Shown in pieces: positions 24,096 to 32,210 of a stretch of DNA of 64,000 nt. The notes beneath the pieces were generated by a model that searched no databases, had not been told where the DNA came from, and saw only the letters and a program-made list of their open reading frames with translations. Origin of the DNA: Streptomyces griseoluteus (GTDB lineage Bacteria > Actinomycetota > Actinomycetes > Streptomycetales > Streptomycetaceae); assembly GCF_004784465.1 (NCBI RefSeq), contig NZ_SRRU01000003.1, forward strand, positions 1-64,000. Reading direction: 5' to 3'. Position numbers and translations under genes: made by a program. The first letter of the stretch is position 1. Every line of letters starts with the position of its first letter.

Positions 24096-25456
24096 CACCT
24101 CTGGTACATCGACTCACCCCGCGCACCCTGCGGGGCCGGCTGTCCCTGGTGGCGCTGACCACCGCGGCGCTGATCATGACGCTGCTGACCGTCGTGTTCA
24201 ACCTGGCCATCACCCGGCACCTGCGGGCCCAGGCGGACGCGGAACTGCGCAACCGGGCCGAGGCGGTGGCCACCACCGTCGACACCGGCGGCCCCCGGGC
24301 GCGGGTACGGGAGAGTGTGAACGACCAGTTGCTCGACACCAACGTGTGGATCTTCGCGGACGGCCGGCTGCTGGAGCGGCCGTCGGCCACGCCATCGCCG
24401 GCCGGCCGTCTCTCCGCCGTCGCGGGCGACATGGCCGGTACGAGGCGGGAGCGGTGCACGACCGTCGCCGGTTCGGTCCGCCTGTGCTCGCTGCCGATGC
24501 CGGGGGCCCACGCCGCCACGATCGTCACCGCGCTGAGCCTCGGCCCCTACCGCAGTTCGGCCGACGCCCTGCTGACGGCCTCCCTCGGCCTGGACGCCGT
24601 GATGCTCGTGTGTACGTACGTCCTGACCCGGCTGTCGGTCGGCCGGGCGCTGCGTCCCGTGCAGTCCATGACCGACCAGGCCGCCCAGTGGGGTGCGGTG
24701 GGGTCCGAGGAGCGCTTCGGGGCGGCGCACCACCCGGTCGAACTGGCCAGGCTGGGCGGCTCGCTGGACGTGCTGCTGGACCGGATACGTTCCGTGCTCC
24801 GGCACGAGCGGCAGTTGACCGGCGAGTTGTCCCACGAGCTGCGCACTCCGCTGACCCGCATGGTCGTGGAACTCGACTGGTGGCGGGCCCGGCCGCGGTC
24901 CGAGGCGGAGACCTGGACCACCCATCAGCGGCTGGCCGAGGCCGCCCGGACGATGCGCGGCATCTGCGACGCGCTCCTCGAGGACGCCCGCGAGCGGGCG
25001 CTGGACGGCACGAGCGTTCCCGGCACCACCGACGTACTGCCGGTACTGACACGCATGCTCGCGGACCTCGGCCCGACCGGCGAGGTCAGAAGCACGCTGC
25101 ACGCCGAGGAGTCCGCCGTGTACGTGGCCGCGCCCCCCGCTCTGCTGGAGCGGATTCTCAGCCCCCTCCTGGCCAACGCCGTCCGCTACGCCCGCGCGTG
25201 CATGACGGTGTCGGCGCGCCGGACCGCCGACGGCGTCCGCGTCGACGTCACCGACGACGGCCCCGGCGTGCCCGAGCACTTCGTGGGCGACCTGTTCACT
25301 CCCGGTCGGCGCGCCGACCGGGAGGACGGGCACGACGGAGCGGGTCTGGGGCTGCCCCTGGCGAGACGACTGGCCCGCTCCGTCGGCGGCGAGGTCTCCT
25401 TCGACTCCGGCTACACATGTGGAGCACGCTTCACGATCGATCTGCCCGCTCGCTGA
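24092..25456 (+). CDS. Sensor histidine kinase
   Basis: The 454-residue protein has two membrane helices (about 17-42 and 166-186) bracketing a sensor segment of about 120 residues, then a HAMP linker. The phospho-acceptor is H248 ([13 protein letters not shown]). The ATPase domain has ANAVRYA, DDGPGVP and GLGLPLARRLA in order. The extracellular segment contains two cysteines (ERCTTVAGSVRLCSLP) that might form a disulfide. Its 3' end overlaps the convergent gene at 25431 by 26 bases. Confidence 0.9.
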   Translation: MTPLVHRLTPRTLRGRLSLVALTTAALIMTLLTVVFNLAITRHLRAQADAELRNRAEAVATTVDTGGPRARVRESVNDQLLDTNVWIFADGRLLERPSATPSPAGRLSAVAGDMAGTRRERCTTVAGSVRLCSLPMPGAHAATIVTALSLGPYRSSADALLTASLGLDAVMLVCTYVLTRLSVGRALRPVQSMTDQAAQWGAVGSEERFGAAHHPVELARLGGSLDVLLDRIRSVLRHERQLTGELSHELRTPLTRMVVELDWWRARPRSEAETWTTHQRLAEAARTMRGICDALLEDARERALDGTSVPGTTDVLPVLTRMLADLGPTGEVRSTLHAEESAVYVAAPPALLERILSPLLANAVRYARACMTVSARRTADGVRVDVTDDGPGVPEHFVGDLFTPGRRADREDGHDGAGLGLPLARRLARSVGGEVSFDSGYTCGARFTIDLPAR

Positions 25457-26261
25457 GCCGCGTGTCCTTACGGGTGACGCTCAGACGGATCACGAGTCCC
25501 AGGATCACGACCAGGAACAGAACACTCGTCACCACCGTGCCCAGGCCGAGGCCGCCGTCGGCGGAGGGCTGGGAGAGGTAGTCGCCGATGGACGCGCCGA
25601 GGGGGCGGGTCAGGATGTAGGCGATCCAGAAGCTCAGGACCGCGTTCATGGCAAGTGCGAAACGCGCGACGGCTATCCCCGCGATGGCCAGGGCGAACAG
25701 CACCGCGGCCAGCCAGTAACCCAGGTTCTGGCGTTCGGAGACCAGGTCCCCGGCCGCCGTGCCGAGGGCGAAGGTGAACAGGACGGCAAGCCAGTAGAAC
25801 GCCTCCCTGCCGACGGTGTCGATGTGATGGATGGACAGAGTCCGCTCCCGCCTGTACCAGACCGCGAAGACGGCCGCGAGGAGTACGGCGAACACCGCGG
25901 TGCTGGTCTCCAGCGGCACTCCCATGTTGTCCGCGAGGTTGTCGCTGATCAGCGTGCCGACGACGCTGATGAGGGCGACCGCGAGCCAGTACACACCCGC
26001 GCGATAGGACCGGGTGCGGAACTGGGCGACGAGCACCGCCGCCAGCAGGGCACTCATCAGGACGGACACACCGGTCAGGCCCAGTCCCGCCTTCCCGGCC
26101 AACAGGTCGGCCGCCGTCTCGCCGACCGTCGTGCACAGCACCTTGATGACCCAGAAGTAGGCGGTGACCTCGGGGACCTTGTTCCAGCGCGGCCGGTGCC
26201 CGTCCCAGGTCGGACCGCCGGTCCCGGCGGAGGGAGCGGGCTCTGATGTCTCGTACGTCAT
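25431..26261 (-). CDS. COG4705-type membrane protein, copy 1
   Basis: The 276-residue protein has about seven membrane helices and begins a conserved region with KVPEVTAYFWVIKVLCTTVGETAADLL. The motif RRERTLSIHHIDTVGREAFYWLAVLFTFALGTAAGDL recurs almost unchanged in the gene at 29555. The family is known as uncharacterised membrane-anchored proteins and has no established function. The gene overlaps the kinase gene tail to tail and is divergent from the transporter at 26346. Confidence 0.8.
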   Translation of the reverse strand: MTYETSEPAPSAGTGGPTWDGHRPRWNKVPEVTAYFWVIKVLCTTVGETAADLLAGKAGLGLTGVSVLMSALLAAVLVAQFRTRSYRAGVYWLAVALISVVGTLISDNLADNMGVPLETSTAVFAVLLAAVFAVWYRRERTLSIHHIDTVGREAFYWLAVLFTFALGTAAGDLVSERQNLGYWLAAVLFALAIAGIAVARFALAMNAVLSFWIAYILTRPLGASIGDYLSQPSADGGLGLGTVVTSVLFLVVILGLVIRLSVTRKDTRLSERADRS

Positions 26262-26345
26262 GAGGCCGCACGGTGCCACTCGCCACCTGAACGAATCCTG
26301 ACCGTCGCGCGCCACCGGACCCGGACCGCGCGGCGTACGCGCAGC

Positions 26346-27437
26346 ATGGCAGCCCTGGCCCCTCTCCGCGATCGACGGAAGAAGGACGCGTTGTCCACGC
26401 GAGATCACGCATGCTTCCCGGCGGGCCGGGCCACGAGGTGGCTGCACCGGCGACTGGGTTCCGCCGTCACCGTGTCCTACGCGGCGGCGGTGCTCCTGCC
26501 CGGCCCCGGAATGTGGCTGCGCCACCCGCACCCGCTGCTCCCGGCCGGCGCCCTGGCGGTGTCCCCCACGCCGGCACTGCTCGGCCTCGTGCTCTTCGCC
26601 GCCGGCCTGCAGGTCCCTCTCGGGGCCGCGGGCGGACTGCTGAGACGTCCCCGCGCTCTGCTCGCCGGTCTGTTCCTGCGCCTGACCATCCCGTTGCTGA
26701 CCATCCCGGTCGTGGCCTTCCTGCTGCGGCAGACGCCCGACACGGACGGCGGCACCGGGCTGGTCACGGCGATGGCCGTGATCGTGGCCATGCCGGTCGC
26801 CGCCGGTGCGACGGTGTGGGCGGGCAACGGCCGAGGCGATCAGCCGACCATGGTGGGGATCGTGCTCGGTTCGACTCTGCTCAGTCCGCTCACCGTCCCC
26901 CTGGTCCTGGACGCTCTGGGCCCCCTCCTGACCACCGCTAACGGACACGCGCTCATCGGGAGCCGCTCCGGACCGCAGGGTGGTTCCGCTCTCACCGCGG
27001 TGGTCCTTCCCTGCGCGGCCGGACTCCTGTGCCGACTGCTGCTGCCCGGCACCTGGGCGGCCAAGGCGGTGACCGTCGTCGTCCCCGCCGCCCTGGTCGG
27101 CTCCTTGACGCTGACCTATCTCAACGCCAGCGGTGCGCTCGGTCCGTTCCTCGCCCGTCCACGCCCCCTCCTGCTGGGGGCCGCGCTGGCGGCGGCCGGC
27201 CTCGTCTGCCTGCTGTCCTTCGGTGCCGGCCACGGGATCGCCCGGCTGCTGCGCCTCGACGCTCCCTCCGCCACTTCGTTTACCCTCGCGTGCGGCATGA
27301 ACAACAGCAGCGCCGGCGCGGTCATGCTCACGGTGGCTCTGCCCGACAAGCCCCACCTGCTCATGCCGGTGCTCGCGTACGGGCTGTTCCAGAAGACGGC
27401 GGCGAACCGTGTTGTGCGCATGCGTGCGTCACGGTGA
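26346..27437 (+). CDS. Bile-acid:sodium symporter family (BASS/SBF-like) transporter
   Basis: The protein has nine or ten hydrophobic helices. Family-like features are SPTPALLGLVLFAAGLQVPLG in helix 2, the unwound TTANG region and the late motif TLACGMNNSSAGAVMLTVAL, which resembles the crossing-helix site of BASS transporters. ATG 26346 gives 363 residues. A TTG at 26391 has the better ribosome site (GAAGGA) and may be the true start. The transported anion is unknown. It stands alone between COG4705 copy 1 and the ABC operon. Confidence 0.72.
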   Translation: MAALAPLRDRRKKDALSTRDHACFPAGRATRWLHRRLGSAVTVSYAAAVLLPGPGMWLRHPHPLLPAGALAVSPTPALLGLVLFAAGLQVPLGAAGGLLRRPRALLAGLFLRLTIPLLTIPVVAFLLRQTPDTDGGTGLVTAMAVIVAMPVAAGATVWAGNGRGDQPTMVGIVLGSTLLSPLTVPLVLDALGPLLTTANGHALIGSRSGPQGGSALTAVVLPCAAGLLCRLLLPGTWAAKAVTVVVPAALVGSLTLTYLNASGALGPFLARPRPLLLGAALAAAGLVCLLSFGAGHGIARLLRLDAPSATSFTLACGMNNSSAGAVMLTVALPDKPHLLMPVLAYGLFQKTAANRVVRMRASR

Positions 27438-27574
27438 GCCTCTGTCCAGGAACAGGCGTGCGGCATGACAGCAACCTGAACAGGGCGACGACACTCCATG
27501 AGGCCCGGTTTATCCGCAGATCGATACGGCAATTCTTGTGCGACCCGGAAGAAGACGAGGAAAGCGGCGGACCA

Positions 27575-28516
27575 ATGATCGACGCTCGGCGACTCACCAA
27601 GAGATACGGCGAGAAAACCGCCGTGGACGGCCTGGATTTCGTCGTGAAGCCAGGCACCGTGACAGGCTTCCTGGGACCCAACGGTGCGGGAAAGTCCACG
27701 ACCATGCGCATGATCGTGGGGCTGGACGCCCCCACGAGCGGCACCGTCACGGTGAACGGATGCCGGTACGAGCAGCACCGAGCGCCGCTCCAGGAGGTCG
27801 GCACCCTTCTGGAGGCCAGGTCGGTCCACCCGGGCCGCTCGGCGTACCAGCACCTCAGGGCGTTGGCGCTGACCCACGGCATCCCCCGCCGGCGCGTCGA
27901 CGAGGTTATCGGCGTCACCGGACTGGGCAGCGTGGCCGGGAAACGGGCCGGTGCCTTCTCGCTCGGGATGGGACAGCGGCTCGGCATCGCCGCGGCCCTG
28001 CTGGGCGACCCGCGGACGGTGATGCTGGACGAGCCGGTCAACGGGCTGGACCCCGAAGGGGTGCTCTGGATCCGCAACCTGCTGACCTCGCTCGCGGCGG
28101 AGGGGCGCACGGTGTTCGTGTCCTCGCACCTCATGAGCGAAGTGGCTCTGGTGGCCGACCACTTGATCATCGTCGGGCGTGGCCGGCTGCTGGCCGACAC
28201 GACCGTGCGAGAGCTCGTGCGCGAGGCGGGCGGGACCACCGTGCGGGTGGCCGCACAGGACCCCGCGCGGCTGCGGGACGTGCTGGCGGGGCCGGGCGTG
28301 GAGATCACCGGGCAGGCCGGCGCGGAGGAGCTCCAGGTGACCGGGCTGTCGGCGCGCGACATCGGTCTGAGAGCGGCCGAGCACGGGATCGCCCTCTTCG
28401 AACTGCACACGCGCCAGGTCTCGTTGGAGGAGGCATTCATGGAACTGACCAGGGACGCCGTCGAATATCACGGCACCCCGGCCGAGGTCGTCGCGGCCGC
28501 CGGGGGGCCGGCGTGA
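27575..28516 (+). CDS. ABC transporter ATP-binding protein
   Basis: The 313-residue ATPase has Walker A GPNGAGKST (34-42), the signature region FSLGMGQRLGIAAALL, Walker B TVMLDEP and the switch His in VSSHLM. A C-terminal extension of about 90 residues ends in SLEEAFMELT, typical of CcmA/BcrA-like exporters. The start follows a modest purine stretch. Its stop overlaps the permease GTG (GTGA), so it forms a two-gene exporter with 28513-29352. Confidence 0.92.
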   Translation: MIDARRLTKRYGEKTAVDGLDFVVKPGTVTGFLGPNGAGKSTTMRMIVGLDAPTSGTVTVNGCRYEQHRAPLQEVGTLLEARSVHPGRSAYQHLRALALTHGIPRRRVDEVIGVTGLGSVAGKRAGAFSLGMGQRLGIAAALLGDPRTVMLDEPVNGLDPEGVLWIRNLLTSLAAEGRTVFVSSHLMSEVALVADHLIIVGRGRLLADTTVRELVREAGGTTVRVAAQDPARLRDVLAGPGVEITGQAGAEELQVTGLSARDIGLRAAEHGIALFELHTRQVSLEEAFMELTRDAVEYHGTPAEVVAAAGGPA

Positions 28517-29352
28517 GCACCCTCACCGAGGCCACCGAGGCACCGCCCACCGCGAACGGCCGTCCCGCCTACCGGGTGACCGCCCGACGTGTCGTCGCCT
28601 CGGAGTGGGCCAAGCTCTTCTCGCTGCGCTCTTCCTGGATCGTCCTCGGACTGAGCCTGTTGTTCGTCGTCGCCTTCGGGCTGATCGCCGCGTTCCGCTA
28701 CCGGTCCGAGATCGGCTCCGGGCAGATGAACCAGGACTTCGCCCGCCAGAACGCCGTGGGCCTGTCCCTCTTCGGCGCGAACTTCGCCCAGTTGGCCCTG
28801 GGCGTCCTCGGGGTGCTGGTCACCGCCGGGGAGTACTCCACGGGCATGATCCGATCGACGCTGGCCGCCGTACCGCGCCGGCTCCCGGTGCTGTGGTCCA
28901 AGGCGGCCGTGACCGGGCTGGTCGCGCTGGTCGTCGCGACGGCGGGGGCGTTCGTGGCCTTCCTGACCGGCAGCCGGATCGTCGCCGGCACGCCCGCGGC
29001 GATGGGCTTCTCGCACGCGGGCGTCGTACGGAGTCTGCTGGGCGCGGGGCTGTACCTGTGCCTGGTCGCCGTGATCGGGACCGCTCTGGGTGCCCTCCTG
29101 CGGTCCGTGGCCGGCGCCGTCTCGGCCCTGGTCGCCGCGCTGATGCTGATCCCGGGCCTGATCACCCTGCTCCCGAGCACGTGGCGTGACGGCATCAGCC
29201 CCTATCTGCCCGGCAACGCGGGCGCGTCGATGTTCGCCGTCACCCCCGACCCCGGCACGCTGCCACCCGGCGCCGGTCTGCTGGTCCTCCTCGCCTGGAC
29301 CGCGCTGGCGCTGACCGGTGCCGCGTATCGCCTGCGGCGCACCGACGCGTGA
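28513..29352 (+). CDS. ABC-2 type transporter permease
   Basis: The 279-residue protein has six hydrophobic helices with the ABC-2 permease outline: SEWAKLFSLRSSWIVLGLSLLF at the first helix, then GVLVTAGEYSTGMIRSTLAAVPRR, a coupling-helix motif common in drug and lantibiotic exporters. It is translated by overlap with its ATPase. The substrate is unknown; hydrophobic compounds or membrane stressors are usual for this subfamily. Confidence 0.88.
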   Translation: MSTLTEATEAPPTANGRPAYRVTARRVVASEWAKLFSLRSSWIVLGLSLLFVVAFGLIAAFRYRSEIGSGQMNQDFARQNAVGLSLFGANFAQLALGVLGVLVTAGEYSTGMIRSTLAAVPRRLPVLWSKAAVTGLVALVVATAGAFVAFLTGSRIVAGTPAAMGFSHAGVVRSLLGAGLYLCLVAVIGTALGALLRSVAGAVSALVAALMLIPGLITLLPSTWRDGISPYLPGNAGASMFAVTPDPGTLPPGAGLLVLLAWTALALTGAAYRLRRTDA

Positions 29353-29554
29353 TGACGAGCAGTGCGGCGCAGACGCGGAGCGGGTGAAACTGCCTTTGAT
29401 AGCAGTCGTTCCTGGCGCCGACCGCAATTCCCGCCCCACCTTTCAGGTTGTGTTCAGATTCGGATCAACGCGGGGAAATACCTGCACCGGAATTGCCAAA
29501 GCGACGGCAAAGGGGCCTGGGAACTGCACAGTTGGGCGTGCGAGGGTGCGGATC

Positions 29555-30391
29555 ATGAGCACAGAGCATGTCATCGGTCACCGGCCTTCCTCCCGGTCTC
29601 GCGCACGCATGGCCGAGCGCGCGAACAAGGTGCCCGAGGTGACCGTCTATTTCTGGGTCGTCAAGGTCCTCACCACCGGCATGGGCGAAACCGCGTCCGA
29701 CTTCCTGGCCCGTCTTCTCGGACCGGTTCCGGCCGTGGCCCTCGGTGGCCTTGCCTTCACCGCCTCACTCGCCCTCCAGTTCGCCGTGCGCCGGTACGTG
29801 GCCTGGATCTACTGGACCGCGATCGTGATGGTCAGCGTGTTCGGCACGATGACCGCGGACGTTCTCCACGTCGCTCTCGGCGTCCCTTACACCCTGTCCA
29901 CACCGCTGTTCGTCATGGCCCTGGGCGCGGTCTTCGCCCTGTGGCACGCGCGCGAGCGCACCCTGTCGATCCACTCCATCCGAACCCGCCGCCGCGAGAC
30001 CTTCTACTGGGCAGCCGTTCTCGCCACCTTCGCCCTCGGCACCGCGGCCGGAGACCTCACGGCCTCCTCGGGTCTGGGCTACCTGGGATCGATCGCCCTG
30101 TTCGGAGTGGCGATCGCGGTCCCGGCCGTCGCACACCGCATGGGCCTCCTCGGCGCGGTGACCGCGTTCTGGACGGCGTACGTACTGACCCGCCCCCTCG
30201 GCGCGTCGATCGCCGACTGGATGGCCGCGTCCCCCGCCCACGGCGGCCTCGGCTGGGGCGTCGGCCCGGTCACGGTGTCCTGGACCGTGGCGATCCTCGG
30301 CTTTGTCGGTTACCTGACGATGTCCCGCCGGGACACCGGGAGTCGGCGGACCACCGGTCAGCCCGTCACCCTGGACGCGGACCGGCCCTGA
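29555..30391 (+). CDS. COG4705-type membrane protein, copy 2
   Basis: The 278-residue membrane protein shares long motifs with the gene at 25431: NKVPEVTVYFWVVKVLTTGMGETASDFL, RERTLSIHSI, REAFYW-like RETFYWAAVLATFALGTAAGDL and YVLTRPLGASIADW. The paralogues bracket the BASS and ABC genes, which suggests a local duplication followed by inversion of one copy. The Glu/Asp in GETxxD and the Asp in GTAAGDL could be functional residues in the membrane (inference). Confidence 0.8.
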   Translation: MSTEHVIGHRPSSRSRARMAERANKVPEVTVYFWVVKVLTTGMGETASDFLARLLGPVPAVALGGLAFTASLALQFAVRRYVAWIYWTAIVMVSVFGTMTADVLHVALGVPYTLSTPLFVMALGAVFALWHARERTLSIHSIRTRRRETFYWAAVLATFALGTAAGDLTASSGLGYLGSIALFGVAIAVPAVAHRMGLLGAVTAFWTAYVLTRPLGASIADWMAASPAHGGLGWGVGPVTVSWTVAILGFVGYLTMSRRDTGSRRTTGQPVTLDADRP

Positions 30392-30496
30392 GCGTGCCCG
30401 GCGGCGGGGGCGATTGTCACGGCACAGACAACGGTGCGAGTCGCGTGCCCTTCGCTCGCTCAGGTCCTCCGGTCCATGAGCCTTTGCCTCCGCCGC

Positions 30497-30712
30497 TCAC
30501 GGCCGCCTGGTACCCCGATGGTCATCCGGAAGAGGCAGAACGAGGGTGAAGCAGGTTCGGCCGGCCGTGCCGGCGGCCTCCGCCCGGCCCTCATGGGCCC
30601 GCGCGACGGCGTCCACGATGGCCAGTCCGAGCCCGGTGGAACCCGTGGCACGAGCGCGGGAGGTGTCGCCCCGGCCGCGGGCGGCCGATCCGGAAGCCGC
30701 GCTCACCTCGCT
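30497..30712 (-). pseudogene. C-terminal remnant of a sensor histidine kinase
   Basis: The leftward frame contains RARATGSTGLGLAIVDAVAR followed by FTLVLPLP and a stop. This is the G2 box and final strand of a histidine kinase ATPase domain. The sequence upstream (toward 30976) loses kinase character. The DHp domain, the N-box and the start codon are absent. It marks a deletion next to the CBS-BON gene. Confidence 0.55.
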
Positions 30713-30772
30713 GCGAGCGCTCTGACGAAGGCGGAGCCCCGCTCCCGCACGGGCGTCACGCCGGGCGTGTGC

Positions 30773-30806
30773 GGGCCGAAGGTCCCGGCTCGGGGCCGAG
30801 TGTCCC
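30773..30806 (+). promoter_or_regulatory. Tandem DevR/OsdR-like boxes before the CBS-BON gene
   Basis: GGGCCGAAGGTCCC (30773-30786) and GGGCCGAGTGTCCC (30793-30806) both fit the palindromic core GGG-N-C-N4-G-N-CCC of mycobacterial DevR boxes and are exactly 20 bases apart, two helical turns. They lie about 105 bases before the ATG at 30911. DevR boxes in Mycobacterium tuberculosis are often paired in this way. The match is by eye; GC-rich DNA gives chance hits, but two perfect cores in phase are hard to dismiss. Confidence 0.5.
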
Positions 30807-30910
30807 GTGGTGGAGGACCCGGGCGGCGCGCACGCTGGGATCAGAGCCGATGGAGAGGACCGGCCGTCCGTCAGACCGGGCACCGAGGAGCTCGGCACGA
30901 GGAGTTGACC

Positions 30911-31564
30911 ATGACTGGCACCCCGCACCGGGTGAGCGACGTGATGACGCGTGCGGTCGTCGCGGTGAGTCGCCACACCCTGTTCAAGGACATCGTCGAG
31001 CGCATGGAACAGTGGCAGGTCAGCGCCCTGCCGGTGCTGGAAGGGGACGGCCGGGTGATCGGTGTGGTCTCCGAGGCCGATCTGCTGCCCAAGGAGGAGT
31101 TCCGCAGCGGCGTCCCGGACCGGCTCACCCAGCTACGCCGGATGCCGGACCTGGCCAAGGCCGGCGCGGTGACGGCCGGGGAACTGATGACCACTCCGGC
31201 CGTCACCGTCCACGCCGACGCCACCGTCGCCGAGGCGGCGCGCATCATGGCCGTCAAGCGGGTGAAGCGGCTGCCGGTGGTGACGTCCGAGGGGCTGCTC
31301 GACGGCGTCGTCAGCCGGGGCGACCTCCTCAAACTGTTCCTGCGGCCGGACTGGGATCTCGCCGACGAGATCCGCCGCGACGTCGTCGACGTCCTCTTCC
31401 CGGCCCCGGTCGAACCCGTGCACATCGTGGTCGACGAGGGTGTCGTCACGGTGACCGGCCGGGTCGGGAACGCGGCCTCCATCGGTGTGGCGGCCCGCAT
31501 GATGCGTGGGGTGGAGGGCGTGGTGGGCGTGGACTGCCGGCTCACCGCGGCCGACGCCGGGTGA
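30911..31564 (+). CDS. CBS-pair and BON domain protein (Hrp1-like)
   Basis: The 217-residue protein has two CBS motifs (about 8-65 and 95-145; VSDVMTRAVVAVS and AGELMTTPAVTVHADATVAEAARIM), then a BON domain (150-215, DEIRRDVVDVLF...VHIVVDEGVVTVTGRV). CBS pairs bind adenosyl ligands and report energy state; BON domains bind lipids or partners. CBS proteins of this kind (hypoxic response protein 1) are members of the DosR regulon in M. tuberculosis. Two further relatives occur at 32211 and 41502. Confidence 0.88.
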   Translation: MTGTPHRVSDVMTRAVVAVSRHTLFKDIVERMEQWQVSALPVLEGDGRVIGVVSEADLLPKEEFRSGVPDRLTQLRRMPDLAKAGAVTAGELMTTPAVTVHADATVAEAARIMAVKRVKRLPVVTSEGLLDGVVSRGDLLKLFLRPDWDLADEIRRDVVDVLFPAPVEPVHIVVDEGVVTVTGRVGNAASIGVAARMMRGVEGVVGVDCRLTAADAG

Positions 31565-31572
31565 GGGGACGA

Positions 31573-31586
31573 GGGACACCCGGCCC
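31573..31586 (+). promoter_or_regulatory. DevR/OsdR-like box before the PPOX-CBS-GH65 operon
   Basis: GGGACACCCGGCCC fits the core GGG-N-C-N4-G-N-CCC in full and also matches the preferred A at position 4 and G at position 11 of the DevR consensus. It lies 166 bases before the ATG at 31753, just after the preceding stop. Confidence 0.4.
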
Positions 31587-31752
31587 CCTGACCGGGCCCG
31601 ACCGGCACTCGGACACACGTCCGCCGCGGAGGACAGTGGAATCACCAACAGGTGCATTGCCCGCACCGCGAAATGGCTCCGTCGGCCTACCGGATCGATT
31701 CCCCGAGTTCCACGGGTCGCCGTAGGAGCCACTCACAGCCGGGAAGAGACAC

Positions 31753-32181
31753 ATGGCCCGCGATCACGCTCCCCCACGCCGACCCGTCGAGCTCGGACCG
31801 GCCGAGGCGCTGCGGCTGTTGGCCGGCGTGACGTTCGGAAGACTCGTCTTCACCCGGCAGGCCTTGCCCAGCGTCCGCCCGGTCGGTCACCTGCTGGACG
31901 ACGGCGACATCGTGATCCGGACCCACGAGGGCGCCGCCCTCACGCCGCACGGTGAGGGGTCCGACGGCCGTGGTGTCGTCGTCGCGTATCAGGCCGACTG
32001 CATCGACGCGGCCACTCACCTCGGCTGGAGCGTGGTGGTCGTGGGCTACGCGCGCCTGGTGACCGCCCCCGACGAGATCGAGCGCGTACGGGCACGTCTG
32101 GAGGCGTGGGAGCCATGGCACGACACGGAGCAAGTGGCGCGTATCCGCCCCGAGTTGATCACGGGCTTCCGCCTCGGCTGA
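31753..32181 (+). CDS. Pyridoxamine 5'-phosphate oxidase-like FMN-binding protein
   Basis: The 142-residue protein has the split-barrel flavin-binding pattern: LLAGVTFGRLVFTRQALPSVRPVGHLLDDGDIVIRTHEGA, then VVVAYQADCIDAATHLGWSVVVVGYARLVT. This belongs to the pyridoxamine 5'-phosphate oxidase-like family that binds FMN, F420 or haem. It opens a tight operon with the tandem CBS gene (29 bases downstream) and the GH65 gene. Its cofactor and substrate are unknown. Confidence 0.82.
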   Translation: MARDHAPPRRPVELGPAEALRLLAGVTFGRLVFTRQALPSVRPVGHLLDDGDIVIRTHEGAALTPHGEGSDGRGVVVAYQADCIDAATHLGWSVVVVGYARLVTAPDEIERVRARLEAWEPWHDTEQVARIRPELITGFRLG

Positions 32182-32210
32182 GCCCGGTTCGCCGCGCAAG
32201 GGAGACACTC

